64,000 nucleotides of DNA, taken from Massilia psychrophila (lineage in GTDB: Bacteria; Pseudomonadota; Gammaproteobacteria; Burkholderiales; Burkholderiaceae_D). Below the pieces are notes generated by a model. It made no database searches. It was not told the DNA's origin and worked only from the letters and a program-made list of their open reading frames with translations. Position numbers and translations under genes: made by a program. Of this stretch, positions 33,095 through 41,637 are shown piece by piece (the first letter of the stretch is position 1; each line of letters starts with the position of its first letter). The stretch is from contig NZ_PDOB01000025.1 in NCBI RefSeq assembly GCF_002760665.1, positions 1 to 64,000 on the forward strand, given 5' to 3'.

Positions 33095-36000
33095 AGGCGC
33101 TGTTGCGGCACTGCTGCGCGCTGTTGCTGGCGGCGGCGTCAATGCTGGCTGGCACTGGCGCGCGCGCCGATACCGACATCAGGCTGTTTCAGTCGTTCGC
33201 CGGCAACGTGAATTTCGTCGGCACCCAGAAAACCATGCGCACGGCCAGCAATGCGAAAGATCCGTGCGCGGCCGTCGGCGCGAACACCGAGCTGAGCGCG
33301 ACGCTGGCCGGCATCCCCGCCGGCGCCACCATCCTCAGTGCGCAACTGTACTGGGCTGCCTCGAACAGTTCGGCCGATTATACCGTCACGTTTCAAGGCA
33401 GCAGCGTGTCCGCGCCGAGCACGCGGCGCTACTTTTCGAACACGGTCGGCTATGACTATTTCGGTGGCGCCGCCGACGTCACCACGCAGGTCAAGGCCAC
33501 GCGCAACGGCACCTACACCTTCAAGGGCCTGAACGTCAATACCGGCAGCCCGTATTGCAGCGTGCAGGGCGTGATCGGCGGCTTCTCGCTGCTGGTGGTG
33601 TATTCCAATCCGGCCGAGCAGTATCGCGTGCTGAACATCTACGAGGGATTTCGCTATATCTTGAACAGCGCTCTTACGCTTACGCTGAGCAATTTTCTCA
33701 CTCCCACCCCGCTCGATAGCGCCACCGGGCGCGTCGCCCACATCACCTGGGAGGGCGACGCGACGCTGGTTGCGAACGGTGAGCGCTTGATGGTCAACGG
33801 CGTCGAAATGACCGATTCGCTTAACCCGAGCGAGAATCAATTCAATTCGGCCAGTAACATCAACAACGACGCGGCGTCGTACGGCATCGATTTCGACGCC
33901 TATACCATCGGTTCGCCGGTCATCGCGGCAGGCCAAAGCGAAGTCAAGACCCTGTACCAGTCGGGCCAGGACCTAGTGCTGCTGAACGTCGAAGTGATTG
34001 CCATGCCCAACGTGCTGGCGGCCGATCTGTCGATTTCGATGGTGCGCAACAACGAGCTGAAGGTGAACGCCAGCACCAGCTATACCTTAACCGTTAGCAA
34101 CATCGGCCCAAGCGCCGAAGCGGGGCCGGTGGTGGTCACCAACACGCTGCCGGCGGGGATGAGCTTTGTGTCGGCCAGCGGCAGCAACTGGACCTGCAGC
34201 GTGTCTGGACAGGTGATCACTTGCCGCAACAGCGCCGCGCTGGCGGTGGGCGCCTCGCTGCCGCCGCTGACGGTGGCGGCAATGGTCAATACCTCCGGCT
34301 CGCTTACCAATACCGCCACGGTCGCTGGCAGCATGTTCGACAACGTTGCCGCCAACAACAGCGACAGCGACACCGGCGCGGTGGCTTCGCCGGTCGCTGT
34401 TTTCACCGATAAGATTTGCGTCGCCGGAAAGGCGTTTGGCGACCCCGCCCAGCCTTGCAAGATGGCCAACTGGGCCCCGCTGGAGGCGGGCACGGTCATG
34501 TCAAAAGTATTCCTGACGGTGCTGACGCAAGCGACTGGCGTGCCGACTGCGCTCAGCAACAAGGACGCCATCGTTCAGATCCAGGTTGCCCTCAGTTGCC
34601 ACAACCCGACCACCTATAATCCAGCTGCGGGGACCAAGGCAACCTTTGCGGGCGTGATTTTGCCCTTGTGCACGCCAAACGGCGCGGCTCCCGGTACCGG
34701 CGCGGCCGAATGGTCAGCGACCGTGAATGCGGCATTCCCGGCTCATTCGCCGTCGGCCCCGATGACGGCCGGTTTCCAGTACAACGATGTCGGCAAGGTC
34801 GCTGTCTACTTGCGCGACTTGGCCAACACCATCGTCGGCGGCCTGCCGTTCGTTTCCATGCCGTCCAGGATTGTGCTCAGCGTTACTGGCAATCCGGCCC
34901 CGGTCGATGCCACCGGCGGTGCTTTCGTGGCGGCCGGCGTGCCGTTCAGCATGACCATCGGTGCCTACACTGCGCTAAACGTGCCGGCACCTAATTTTGG
35001 CCGCGAAAGCTCACCCCAGACTTTCTCGCTGAAATGGCCCGTGGTCAGCCCATTTCCCGACATGACGCAGATGCCAGCCCTGTCCGGCACGTTCGGGGCG
35101 ATTGCGCTCGGCGCCGCTTCCGGCAGCACTTTCTCGTGGCCGGAAGTGGGGATCCTGCCGCTGACGCCCGGCCTTGCCTCCGGCAACTACCTCGGCGGCG
35201 GCGTGGTCCCTGGCGCCACCGTCAACGTTGGGCGCTTCGTGCCCGACCATTTCGACACCGAGACTGCCGCCGTGAACGCTTGCCCCGCCAATATGGGCTG
35301 CGTGCTGCCGATCAGCCGCATGGCCTACTCGGCCCAGTCGTTCGCGACGCGCATCATTGCGCGCAACGCCACCAACGACACGGTGCAAAATTACCAAGGC
35401 GCTTTTGCGCGCGCGCTGACCATGACGGCCTGGACATCCGCCGGGTTGGACACCGGCGCCAATCCGAATGGCGGCACGCTGGCCGGCAATAGCGTCGCCA
35501 CCAGCGCCTTTACGCGCGGCACCGCCGACTTCAGCCTGGCGTCGCTGGCGCCGACGCTGACCTACATCCTGCCGCGGCCTTTTTCCAGCGCCGCACCGCG
35601 CGCGCTGGACTGGAGCACGCCGACCGTGATCTACCTGCGCGCCAGCGAGACGGCGGTGCCGGCGGTAACGTCAAAGCGCGCCACCGGCAGCGTCGAAGGC
35701 GGCATCATGATTGCCAGCGGCCGGCTACAGGTGCAAAACGCTTTCGGCTCGGAACTGATGATGATGCCGGTCGACTTGCGCGCCCAGTACTGGACCGGCG
35801 GCACGACCGGCCGCTGGGAAAACAACAGTGCCGACAACAGCACCTTGCTCCATCCGCTGGCGCCGAACGTCAGCTATTCCAACTGCAGCAAGGCGCTGCA
35901 AAGCGCAGTCGCCGCGCCGAACAACTGCAAGGACGTGTTTTCGCAGGTCTCGGGCGCGAAGATCATCCTGGTGGCGGGCGCCGGGAAAATTCGCCTGCGC

Positions 36001-36132
36001 CCGCTCGGCAGCGGCAATACCGGCAGCGTCGAGATCAGGCTGAACAACCCGTCCTGGCTGCCTGTCGCGCCCGGGCGCTTAGTGTTTGGCATCTACAAGA
36101 GTCCGTTGATTTACTTCAGGGAAGTATACTGA
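33091..36132 (+). CDS. mshQ: MshQ-like pilus tip/adhesin protein (DUF6701)
   Basis: A 1013-residue exported protein starting at TTG 33091, overlapping the mshP stop. Its signal peptide is C-C-A-L-L-L-A-A-A-S-M-L-A-G. Residues about 310-410 form a DUF11-type repeat (N-A-S-T-S-Y-T-L-T-V-S-N-I-G-P-S). The C-terminal 500 residues match the MshQ/DUF6701 region (V-N-V-G-R-F-V-P-D-H-F-D; G-R-L-Q-V-Q-N-A-F-G-S-E; P-G-R-L-V-F-G-I-Y-K at the end). By position and architecture it is the large surface component of the MSHA pilus, probably adhesive. Confidence 0.82.
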   Translation: MKALLRHCCALLLAAASMLAGTGARADTDIRLFQSFAGNVNFVGTQKTMRTASNAKDPCAAVGANTELSATLAGIPAGATILSAQLYWAASNSSADYTVTFQGSSVSAPSTRRYFSNTVGYDYFGGAADVTTQVKATRNGTYTFKGLNVNTGSPYCSVQGVIGGFSLLVVYSNPAEQYRVLNIYEGFRYILNSALTLTLSNFLTPTPLDSATGRVAHITWEGDATLVANGERLMVNGVEMTDSLNPSENQFNSASNINNDAASYGIDFDAYTIGSPVIAAGQSEVKTLYQSGQDLVLLNVEVIAMPNVLAADLSISMVRNNELKVNASTSYTLTVSNIGPSAEAGPVVVTNTLPAGMSFVSASGSNWTCSVSGQVITCRNSAALAVGASLPPLTVAAMVNTSGSLTNTATVAGSMFDNVAANNSDSDTGAVASPVAVFTDKICVAGKAFGDPAQPCKMANWAPLEAGTVMSKVFLTVLTQATGVPTALSNKDAIVQIQVALSCHNPTTYNPAAGTKATFAGVILPLCTPNGAAPGTGAAEWSATVNAAFPAHSPSAPMTAGFQYNDVGKVAVYLRDLANTIVGGLPFVSMPSRIVLSVTGNPAPVDATGGAFVAAGVPFSMTIGAYTALNVPAPNFGRESSPQTFSLKWPVVSPFPDMTQMPALSGTFGAIALGAASGSTFSWPEVGILPLTPGLASGNYLGGGVVPGATVNVGRFVPDHFDTETAAVNACPANMGCVLPISRMAYSAQSFATRIIARNATNDTVQNYQGAFARALTMTAWTSAGLDTGANPNGGTLAGNSVATSAFTRGTADFSLASLAPTLTYILPRPFSSAAPRALDWSTPTVIYLRASETAVPAVTSKRATGSVEGGIMIASGRLQVQNAFGSELMMMPVDLRAQYWTGGTTGRWENNSADNSTLLHPLAPNVSYSNCSKALQSAVAAPNNCKDVFSQVSGAKIILVAGAGKIRLRPLGSGNTGSVEIRLNNPSWLPVAPGRLVFGIYKSPLIYFREVY

Positions 36133-36173
36133 GCAGCTTGGCGCGCGAAACCGGCAGACAGTATATGAAAAAC

Positions 36174-36206
36174 AAGCAATTTTATTATCCTAGTGGAAAA
36201 TTGCTT
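36174..36206 (+). terminator. Inverted repeat after mshQ
   Basis: AAGCAATTTT (36174-36183) pairs with AAAATTGCTT (36197-36206) across a 13-base loop, 41 bp after the mshQ stop. It is AT-rich and has no long T-run, so it may be a weak terminator or a protein-binding site separating the two halves of the msh locus. Confidence 0.45.
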
Positions 36207-36284
36207 TCAACATCCCTAACAAGATGAAATAATCATGCGGCTTCCGCAATATTTACATTTCATCTCCTTATCCTGATCGTCGGC

Positions 36285-37232
36285 ATGCGTCTTTTTAGAA
36301 AAGCACAGAAAAATGCGGGTTCGCTGGCGATTGCTTTTCTCGGCGATGGGCTCGCCGCCGTCAGCGTCCGGCGCGTGCCGCCGGCCAGGCCTGCCGTCGA
36401 GCTGGCAATGTTTTACCCGGGCGCGCCGGTGCCGCCAGCGGACGTGCTGGAAAAGCTCGGGAAAGACTTGCAGGCGAGCCGTTACCAGTGCACCACGCTG
36501 CTTGGCGGCGGCGAATACCAGTTGCTGGCGGTAGAAGCGCCCAACGTGCCGCCCGACGAGCTCAAGATTGCGGTCCGCTGGCGCCTCAAGGACATGCTCG
36601 ACTTCCATGTCGACGATGCCACCATCGATGTGCTCGAAATTCCGCTCGACAAAGCGGCGCCCGCGCGTGCCGGCCACGGCATGTTCGCGGTGGCGGCGCG
36701 AAACAGCGTGATCGAGCAGCGCCAGAACCTGTTCGCCGCGGCCAAGCTGGCCCTGTCTGTCATCGATATTCCTGAAATGGCGCAAAGGAACATCGCGGCC
36801 CTGGTCGAGCCCGACGGGCACGGGGTTGCCATGCTGTCGTTTACTGCCGATGGTGGTTTACTGACGGTGACGTTCAATGGCGAACTGTACCTGTCGCGCC
36901 GGATCGACATTTCCCAGGCACAGTTGATGCAGCCCGACCACGACAAGCTGCATGCCAGCTTCGATCGGATCACGTTGGAACTGCAGCGCTCGCTCGACCA
37001 TTTCGACCGGCAATACCATTTTATCAACGTCGCCAAGCTGGTACTGGCGCCGAATGTCGCGCCTGGCCTCGAGACTTACCTGTCGAGCAATCTGTACATG
37101 CCGGTCGAATCGCTCGACCTGGCCGCCGTGCTGGACCTGGCGCTGGTGCCGGAACTGGCCGCGGTCGAGCAGCAGCAGCGATTTTTCCTGACCCTGGGCG
37201 CCGCCCTGCGGCTTGAGGAGACGCTGCTGTGA
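36285..37232 (+). CDS. mshI: MSHA biogenesis protein MshI (PilM-like)
   Basis: A 315-residue cytoplasmic actin-fold protein of the PilM/MshI type (A-I-A-F-L-G-D-G-L-A-A-V-S-V-R at the N-terminus; L-K-I-A-V-R-W-R-L-K-D in the middle; L-E-L-Q-R-S-L-D-H-F-D-R-Q-Y near residue 225). PilM-like proteins link the motor side to the PilN/PilO-like inner-membrane proteins, which follow directly. A 152-bp gap precedes it, so this half of the locus may have its own promoter. Its stop overlaps the next GTG. Confidence 0.85.
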   Translation: MRLFRKAQKNAGSLAIAFLGDGLAAVSVRRVPPARPAVELAMFYPGAPVPPADVLEKLGKDLQASRYQCTTLLGGGEYQLLAVEAPNVPPDELKIAVRWRLKDMLDFHVDDATIDVLEIPLDKAAPARAGHGMFAVAARNSVIEQRQNLFAAAKLALSVIDIPEMAQRNIAALVEPDGHGVAMLSFTADGGLLTVTFNGELYLSRRIDISQAQLMQPDHDKLHASFDRITLELQRSLDHFDRQYHFINVAKLVLAPNVAPGLETYLSSNLYMPVESLDLAAVLDLALVPELAAVEQQQRFFLTLGAALRLEETLL

Positions 37233-37864
37233 GCCAACAAATCAACCTCTTCAATCCGATTTTCCTCAAGCAGAAGAAGATCTTCACCGCCGTTCCGATG
37301 GCCGAGGCGCTCGGTGTCCTGCTGGCCGGCGTGCTGGCGCTGGCGTACTACGGCCAGCGCAGCATTACCGCACTGGCGGACGAGTCGGCCATCACCAGCA
37401 AGCAGCTGGCACAGCGCCAGGCGCGCCTGGCGAGCGCCAGCGCCCAGTTCGCACCGCGCCAGAAAAATGCCGAAATTGCATTGAACCTGGCGGCGACCGA
37501 ACAGGAGCTGCAGTCGCTGCACAAGGTCGCCGGGGTGCTGCAGCGCGGCGAGATCGGCAATACGCGCGGCTATTCCGGTTACTTCCGCGCTCTGGCGCGC
37601 CAGAGCGAGAGCGGTGTGTGGCTGACCGGGGTGTCGATCGGCGGCGCCGGCATCGAGATCGGCGTGCAGGGCAGGGCCTCGCAGCCGGCGCTGGTGCCGG
37701 CCTACATCGGGCGCCTTGGAAGCGAAAGCATCATGCGCGGCAAGACTTTCTCCAGCCTTCAGATCGAGCAAGCGATGCTGGCGCCGAAGGGCGGCGGCGC
37801 CGCCGTGCAGGCGCCGTATGTCGAATTCAGCCTGCAATCCGTGGCGGGCGCGGAGCGGCCATGA
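37229..37864 (+). CDS. PilN-like MSHA biogenesis protein (MshI2)
   Basis: A 211-residue protein from GTG 37229. The N-terminus Q-I-N-L-F-N-P-I-F-L-K-Q-K-K is PilN-like (I-N-L-x-x-P), followed by a transmembrane helix (A-L-G-V-L-L-A-G-V-L-A-L-A-Y-Y), a coiled coil and a C-terminal PilN-type domain (W-L-T-G-V-S-I-G-G-A). It forms the inner-membrane alignment complex with MshI and MshJ. It overlaps both neighbours by 4 bp. Confidence 0.8.
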   Translation: MSQQINLFNPIFLKQKKIFTAVPMAEALGVLLAGVLALAYYGQRSITALADESAITSKQLAQRQARLASASAQFAPRQKNAEIALNLAATEQELQSLHKVAGVLQRGEIGNTRGYSGYFRALARQSESGVWLTGVSIGGAGIEIGVQGRASQPALVPAYIGRLGSESIMRGKTFSSLQIEQAMLAPKGGGAAVQAPYVEFSLQSVAGAERP

Positions 37865-38592
37865 AGCAAACCCTCTTCAAGCTGAGCAGCCGCATCGACG
37901 CCCTGAGCCTGCGCGAGCGCGTCGCGCTGTTCGCGGCCGCTGCCGCCATCATCCTGTTCCTGGTCTATGCGGTGGCGCTCAATCCGATGTATGCGAGGCG
38001 GGCGGTGCTGCAGGGCCAGATCGCCCAGCAGCGTAACAATATTGCCGGCATCGACGAGGAAATCACCCGGAAGGTGCGGGAATATGCGCAGGATCCGGAC
38101 GCGGCGCTGCGCGTGCGCCTGCAGGCGGTCGCCGCTGAATCGATCCAGCTTGCCAACGGACTGCGCGCCGTGCAAAAAGACCTGGTCGCCCCGCACAAGA
38201 TCGTGCCCCTGCTCGAAGCCATTCTGCAGGCAAATGGACGGCTGCGGCTGGTGTCGATGAAAACGCTGCCGGTCAGCAGCCTGGACGAGGATGCAGAAAC
38301 AGCGGCGGCGGCCGCGCCGGTCACCGTCGCTGCCACTGCCGCTGCCACTGCCGCTGTCGCCCCCGCCGCCGTGCCGGCCGCCAAGCCCGCCGCGCTGCTG
38401 TATCGCCACGGCGTGCAGCTGGCCGTGCAAGGCAATTACCTGGACATGCTTGACTACATGAGTGCGCTAGAAGCGATGCCGAACCGGCTGTTCTGGGGCA
38501 AGGCGGTACTCGAGACGGCGCAGTATCCGCAGGCGACGCTGACGCTGACGCTCTATACCCTCGGGCTGGAGCGCACATGGATCGCGCTATGA
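37861..38592 (+). CDS. mshJ: MSHA biogenesis protein MshJ (PilO/GspM-like)
   Basis: A 243-residue bitopic membrane protein. A short cytoplasmic start with L-S-L-R-E-R-V-A-L-F is followed by one helix (A-A-A-A-I-I-L-F-L-V-Y-A-V-A), a coiled coil, and a periplasmic ferredoxin-like domain (Y-R-H-G-V-Q-L-A-V-Q-G-N-Y-L-D-M-L-D-Y). An Ala/Pro/Val-rich linker lies at about residues 150-180. This matches MshJ/PilO. It overlaps mshK by 16 bp. Confidence 0.82.
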   Translation: MKQTLFKLSSRIDALSLRERVALFAAAAAIILFLVYAVALNPMYARRAVLQGQIAQQRNNIAGIDEEITRKVREYAQDPDAALRVRLQAVAAESIQLANGLRAVQKDLVAPHKIVPLLEAILQANGRLRLVSMKTLPVSSLDEDAETAAAAAPVTVAATAAATAAVAPAAVPAAKPAALLYRHGVQLAVQGNYLDMLDYMSALEAMPNRLFWGKAVLETAQYPQATLTLTLYTLGLERTWIAL

Positions 38593-38942
38593 CCGCGCGC
38601 CTGCTGGCGGCGCTGTTGTGGGTCGCGGCCTCGGCCGGCACCGCATCGGCGCAGGCCTTGCGCGATCCAACCTTGCCGCCGGCGCAGTTGGCGCCGGCCG
38701 GCGACGGCGCAGCACCGGCCGAGGCCGCTCGGCCGGTGCTGCAGTCGGTGCTGATCGGGCACCTGCCTGGCGGGCGCAGGGTGGCCGTGATCGACGGTCA
38801 GACGGTGCGCATCGGCGAAAAATTCAAGGGTGCGGTACTGGCCAGCGTGTCCGACAACCAGGCGGTGCTGCTGCGCGGTGGCAACAAGCTGGTGTTGCGG
38901 TTGTATCCGGCGGCCGCGCATCGATCGCCATCACCAAAATAG
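38577..38942 (+). CDS. mshK: MSHA biogenesis protein MshK (PilP-like)
   Basis: A 121-residue exported protein: signal peptide (T-A-R-L-L-A-A-L-L-W-V-A-A-S-A), then A-L-R-D-P-T-L-P-P (the MshK start motif D-P-T-x-P) and a small beta domain (V-L-I-G-x-x-P-G-G-R-R-V-A-V-I-D-G-Q-T-V-R-I-G-E). It probably connects the inner-membrane complex to the MshL secretin. ATG 38577 has GGAG 5 bases upstream; ATG 38589, overlapping the mshJ stop, is an alternative. Confidence 0.8.
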   Translation: MDRAMTARLLAALLWVAASAGTASAQALRDPTLPPAQLAPAGDGAAPAEAARPVLQSVLIGHLPGGRRVAVIDGQTVRIGEKFKGAVLASVSDNQAVLLRGGNKLVLRLYPAAAHRSPSPK

Positions 38943-38955
38943 AGACAGAAACCGC

Positions 38956-40746
38956 ATGCGAAATGTATTTTTAATAACTTTGATGTTCGGATGTGCCGCC
39001 AGCCTGGGCGCCTGCACCTCGGCGCCGCGGCCTACCACGCTCGACACCATCAAAGAGCAACTGGCGCGCGCCGCCAAACCGGTCGCCGCCGCGCCGCTCG
39101 ACGAGGCGGTGGCGAACGCGCTGCTGCCGCCGGTGTCCGCGCTGGCGGTGCAGTTGCCCAAGGCCCGCCCGGCGCTGGAGGAACGTTTCAATGTCGCCTT
39201 CAACAAGGTGCCGGCCCAGCAGTTCTTTAATTCCCTGGTGACCGGCACCCGTTACAACATGCTGGTCCATCCCGATGTCGGCGGCACCATCACGGCCAAC
39301 CTGAAGGACGTCACGCTGACCGAGGCGCTCGACGCGGTGCGCGAGCTGTACGGCTTCGACTACAAGATCGACGGCACCAGCATTTACATCCGGCCGCTGA
39401 CCATGCAGACCCGGATGTTTCATGTGAACTATCTGATCGGCAGTCGCAAGGGCCAGTCCAGCCTGCGCGTGAGCTCGACTTCGCTTTCCGTCAGCAGTAA
39501 TCAGAGTAACCCGAGTAACCCGAGTAACCCGAGCAACCCGAGTAACCCGAGCAACCAGCCCGGCCAGAACAACAACCAAAACAACCCCGGCGGCGGCGGC
39601 AACAACCAGCAGCAGGACAGTACCAACGTCAATACCGTCTCCAGCAACGACTTCTGGGGCGAGCTGAAGGCGGCCATCGAGGCCATTGTGGGAACCGGCA
39701 AGGACAGCGGGCGCAGCGTGATGGTCAGCCCGCAATCGGGCGTGGTGGTGATCCGCGCCATGCCCGACGAGCTGCGCAATGTCGACCTGTTTCTCAAGGC
39801 GACCCAGTTGTCGGTCGACCGCCAGGTCATCCTCGAAGCCAAGATCCTCGAGGTGGAACTGAACGACAGTTTTCAGAGCGGCATCAACTGGGCCTCGTTC
39901 GCCTCGTTTCGCAGCGGCCACGCGAACCGCGTCTCGGGCGGTTTCCTGTCGCCCGGCACCACCCTGGCACCGCTGCCGTACGCCGGCGGCCAGCCGCCCG
40001 TCCTCAGCACCGGTTCGGGCTTTTCGGCCAGCACTGGCTTCTCGCTGTCGAACGCGGCCGCGGCGGCCAACTCCCTGTTCGGCCTGGCGGTCCAGACGAG
40101 CAATTTCGCTGCCTTGATTTCCTTCCTCGAATCGCAGGGCACGGTGCACGTGCTGTCGAGCCCACGCGTGACGGCGATGAACAACGAGAAAGCGGTACTG
40201 AAGATCGGTACCGACGAATTTTTTGTCACCGGGGTCACTACCACCACGGTCGCCAGCGCCACCGGCAACACGGTCACGCCCAGCGTCACCTTGCAGCCAT
40301 TTTTCTCCGGTGTGGTGCTCGACGTGACGCCGCAGATCGACGACAAGGGCAATATCCTGCTGCACGTGCACCCGTCGGTGAGCCAGGTCAGCACCGTCAC
40401 CAAGGAGATCAAACTCGGCGCGGCCGGCAGTTTGACCCTGCCGCTGGCGGCTTCGGCCACGTCGGAAATCGACAGCATGGTGCGCGGCCAGAACGGGCAG
40501 GTGGTGGCGATAGGCGGGCTGATGCGCCAGTCGTCGACCTCCGACACGTCGCAGCTGCCCGGGGTGGGCAGCGTGCCGGTGCTGGGCGCGCTGTTTCGCA
40601 ACAAGGCCAAGCAGAATCAGAAGCGCGAACTGGTGGTGCTGATCAAGCCGACCATCGTCGAGGGCGCCGGCAGCTGGAACGAGGACCTGCTCGATACCAG
40701 GGGCCGTATGCAGCAGCTCGATTTGCGCGACCCGGCACGCAAATAA
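38956..40746 (+). CDS. mshL: MSHA outer-membrane secretin MshL
   Basis: A 596-residue lipoprotein secretin. The lipobox is S-L-G-A-C (Cys near residue 20). An STN/N0-like domain follows (F-N-V-A-F-N-K-V-P-A-Q-Q-F-F), then N1 domains interrupted by an Asn/Ser/Pro-rich linker, and the secretin core: V-H-V-L-S-S-P-R-V-T-A-M-N-N near residue 400 and the final V-P-V-L-G-A-L-F-R-N. It forms the pilus channel in the outer membrane. The start at 38956 was chosen because it opens the lipoprotein signal. mshM follows immediately. Confidence 0.9.
   Translation: MRNVFLITLMFGCAASLGACTSAPRPTTLDTIKEQLARAAKPVAAAPLDEAVANALLPPVSALAVQLPKARPALEERFNVAFNKVPAQQFFNSLVTGTRYNMLVHPDVGGTITANLKDVTLTEALDAVRELYGFDYKIDGTSIYIRPLTMQTRMFHVNYLIGSRKGQSSLRVSSTSLSVSSNQSNPSNPSNPSNPSNPSNQPGQNNNQNNPGGGGNNQQQDSTNVNTVSSNDFWGELKAAIEAIVGTGKDSGRSVMVSPQSGVVVIRAMPDELRNVDLFLKATQLSVDRQVILEAKILEVELNDSFQSGINWASFASFRSGHANRVSGGFLSPGTTLAPLPYAGGQPPVLSTGSGFSASTGFSLSNAAAAANSLFGLAVQTSNFAALISFLESQGTVHVLSSPRVTAMNNEKAVLKIGTDEFFVTGVTTTTVASATGNTVTPSVTLQPFFSGVVLDVTPQIDDKGNILLHVHPSVSQVSTVTKEIKLGAAGSLTLPLAASATSEIDSMVRGQNGQVVAIGGLMRQSSTSDTSQLPGVGSVPVLGALFRNKAKQNQKRELVVLIKPTIVEGAGSWNEDLLDTRGRMQQLDLRDPARK
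39505..39558 (+). repeat. 9-bp tandem repeat encoding S-N-P in mshL
   Basis: Five units of ag(t/c)aacccg and a partial sixth encode repeated Ser-Asn-Pro, leading into a Gln/Asn/Gly-rich stretch in the linker of the secretin's periplasmic part. Unit number can change without loss of frame. Confidence 0.85.
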
Positions 40747-41637
40747 ATGTACACCGCCCACTTTGGCTTGCGCGAAGCGCCGTTCGGGATCACTCCCGAC
40801 ACCAGCTATTTCTTTACCAGCCCGCACGCGCAGGAGGCGCTCAACACCTTGCTGGTGGCGGCCAGGAATGGCGAGGGCTTCATCAAGATCACCGGCGAGG
40901 TCGGCACCGGCAAGACGCTGCTGTGCCGTAAGTTCATGGCGACCTTGGGCGAAGGCTTCGTCACCGCCTACATTCCCAATCCTTACCTCGAACCGCGCAC
41001 GCTGATGCTGGCGCTGGCCGACGAACTCGAGATCGCGCTCGACAAGGACGTCGACCAGCACCAGCTGCTCAAGTCGATCACCCATCGCCTGATGGCGCTG
41101 GCGGCCGCCGACAAGCGCGTGCTGCTGTGCCTGGACGAGGCGCAGGCGATTCCGGTGGAAAGCCTGGAAGCGCTGCGCCTGCTGACCAATCTGGAAACCG
41201 AAAAGCGCAAGCTGCTGCAGATCGTGCTGTTCGGCCAGCCCGAGCTGAACCGCAAGCTGGCACTCGATTCGATCCGCCAGCTGGCCCAGCGCATCACGTT
41301 CCATTACCACCTGGGCGCGTTGACGCGCGACGACCTCGAGTATTACCTGGCGCATCGCCTGCGGGTGGCCGGGTTTACCGGCGCGCGCCTGTTCAGCCGC
41401 GGCGCCGTGTCGCGCCTGTATTCAGCCAGCGGCGGCATTCCGCGCCTGGTCAACATCCTCGCCCACAAGGCGCTGATGCTCAGCTTCGGCCAGGGCAAAG
41501 CGCAGGTCAACCGCCGCCACGTCAATGATGCGGCCAGCGACACCATCGTGCGCAAACGCCACGTGTGGCCGTGGCTGGCGGCCGGGTCGCTGCTGCTGGC
41601 CGCCGCCGGCGCACTCGCCTGGACATTCATACAATGA
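40747..41637 (+). CDS. mshM: MSHA biogenesis ATPase MshM (ExeA-like)
   Basis: A 296-residue AAA ATPase of the ExeA/MshM type. The N-terminus is Y-T-A-H-F-G-L-R-E-A-P-F-G-I-T-P-D, the Walker A G-E-V-G-T-G-K-T-L and the Walker B L-L-C-L-D-E-A-Q; G-G-I-P-R-L-V-N is the sensor region. A C-terminal transmembrane helix (A-A-G-S-L-L-L-A-A-A-G-A-L-A) anchors it. ExeA-like proteins with a partner help place the secretin through peptidoglycan. It overlaps mshN by 4 bp. Confidence 0.88.
   Translation: MYTAHFGLREAPFGITPDTSYFFTSPHAQEALNTLLVAARNGEGFIKITGEVGTGKTLLCRKFMATLGEGFVTAYIPNPYLEPRTLMLALADELEIALDKDVDQHQLLKSITHRLMALAAADKRVLLCLDEAQAIPVESLEALRLLTNLETEKRKLLQIVLFGQPELNRKLALDSIRQLAQRITFHYHLGALTRDDLEYYLAHRLRVAGFTGARLFSRGAVSRLYSASGGIPRLVNILAHKALMLSFGQGKAQVNRRHVNDAASDTIVRKRHVWPWLAAGSLLLAAAGALAWTFIQ

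Noticed and set aside
38971-41355. 794-codon minus-strand ORF opposite mshL and mshM
   Set aside because: Typical antisense shadow of GC-rich genes; the plus strand encodes well-supported secretin and ATPase domains.
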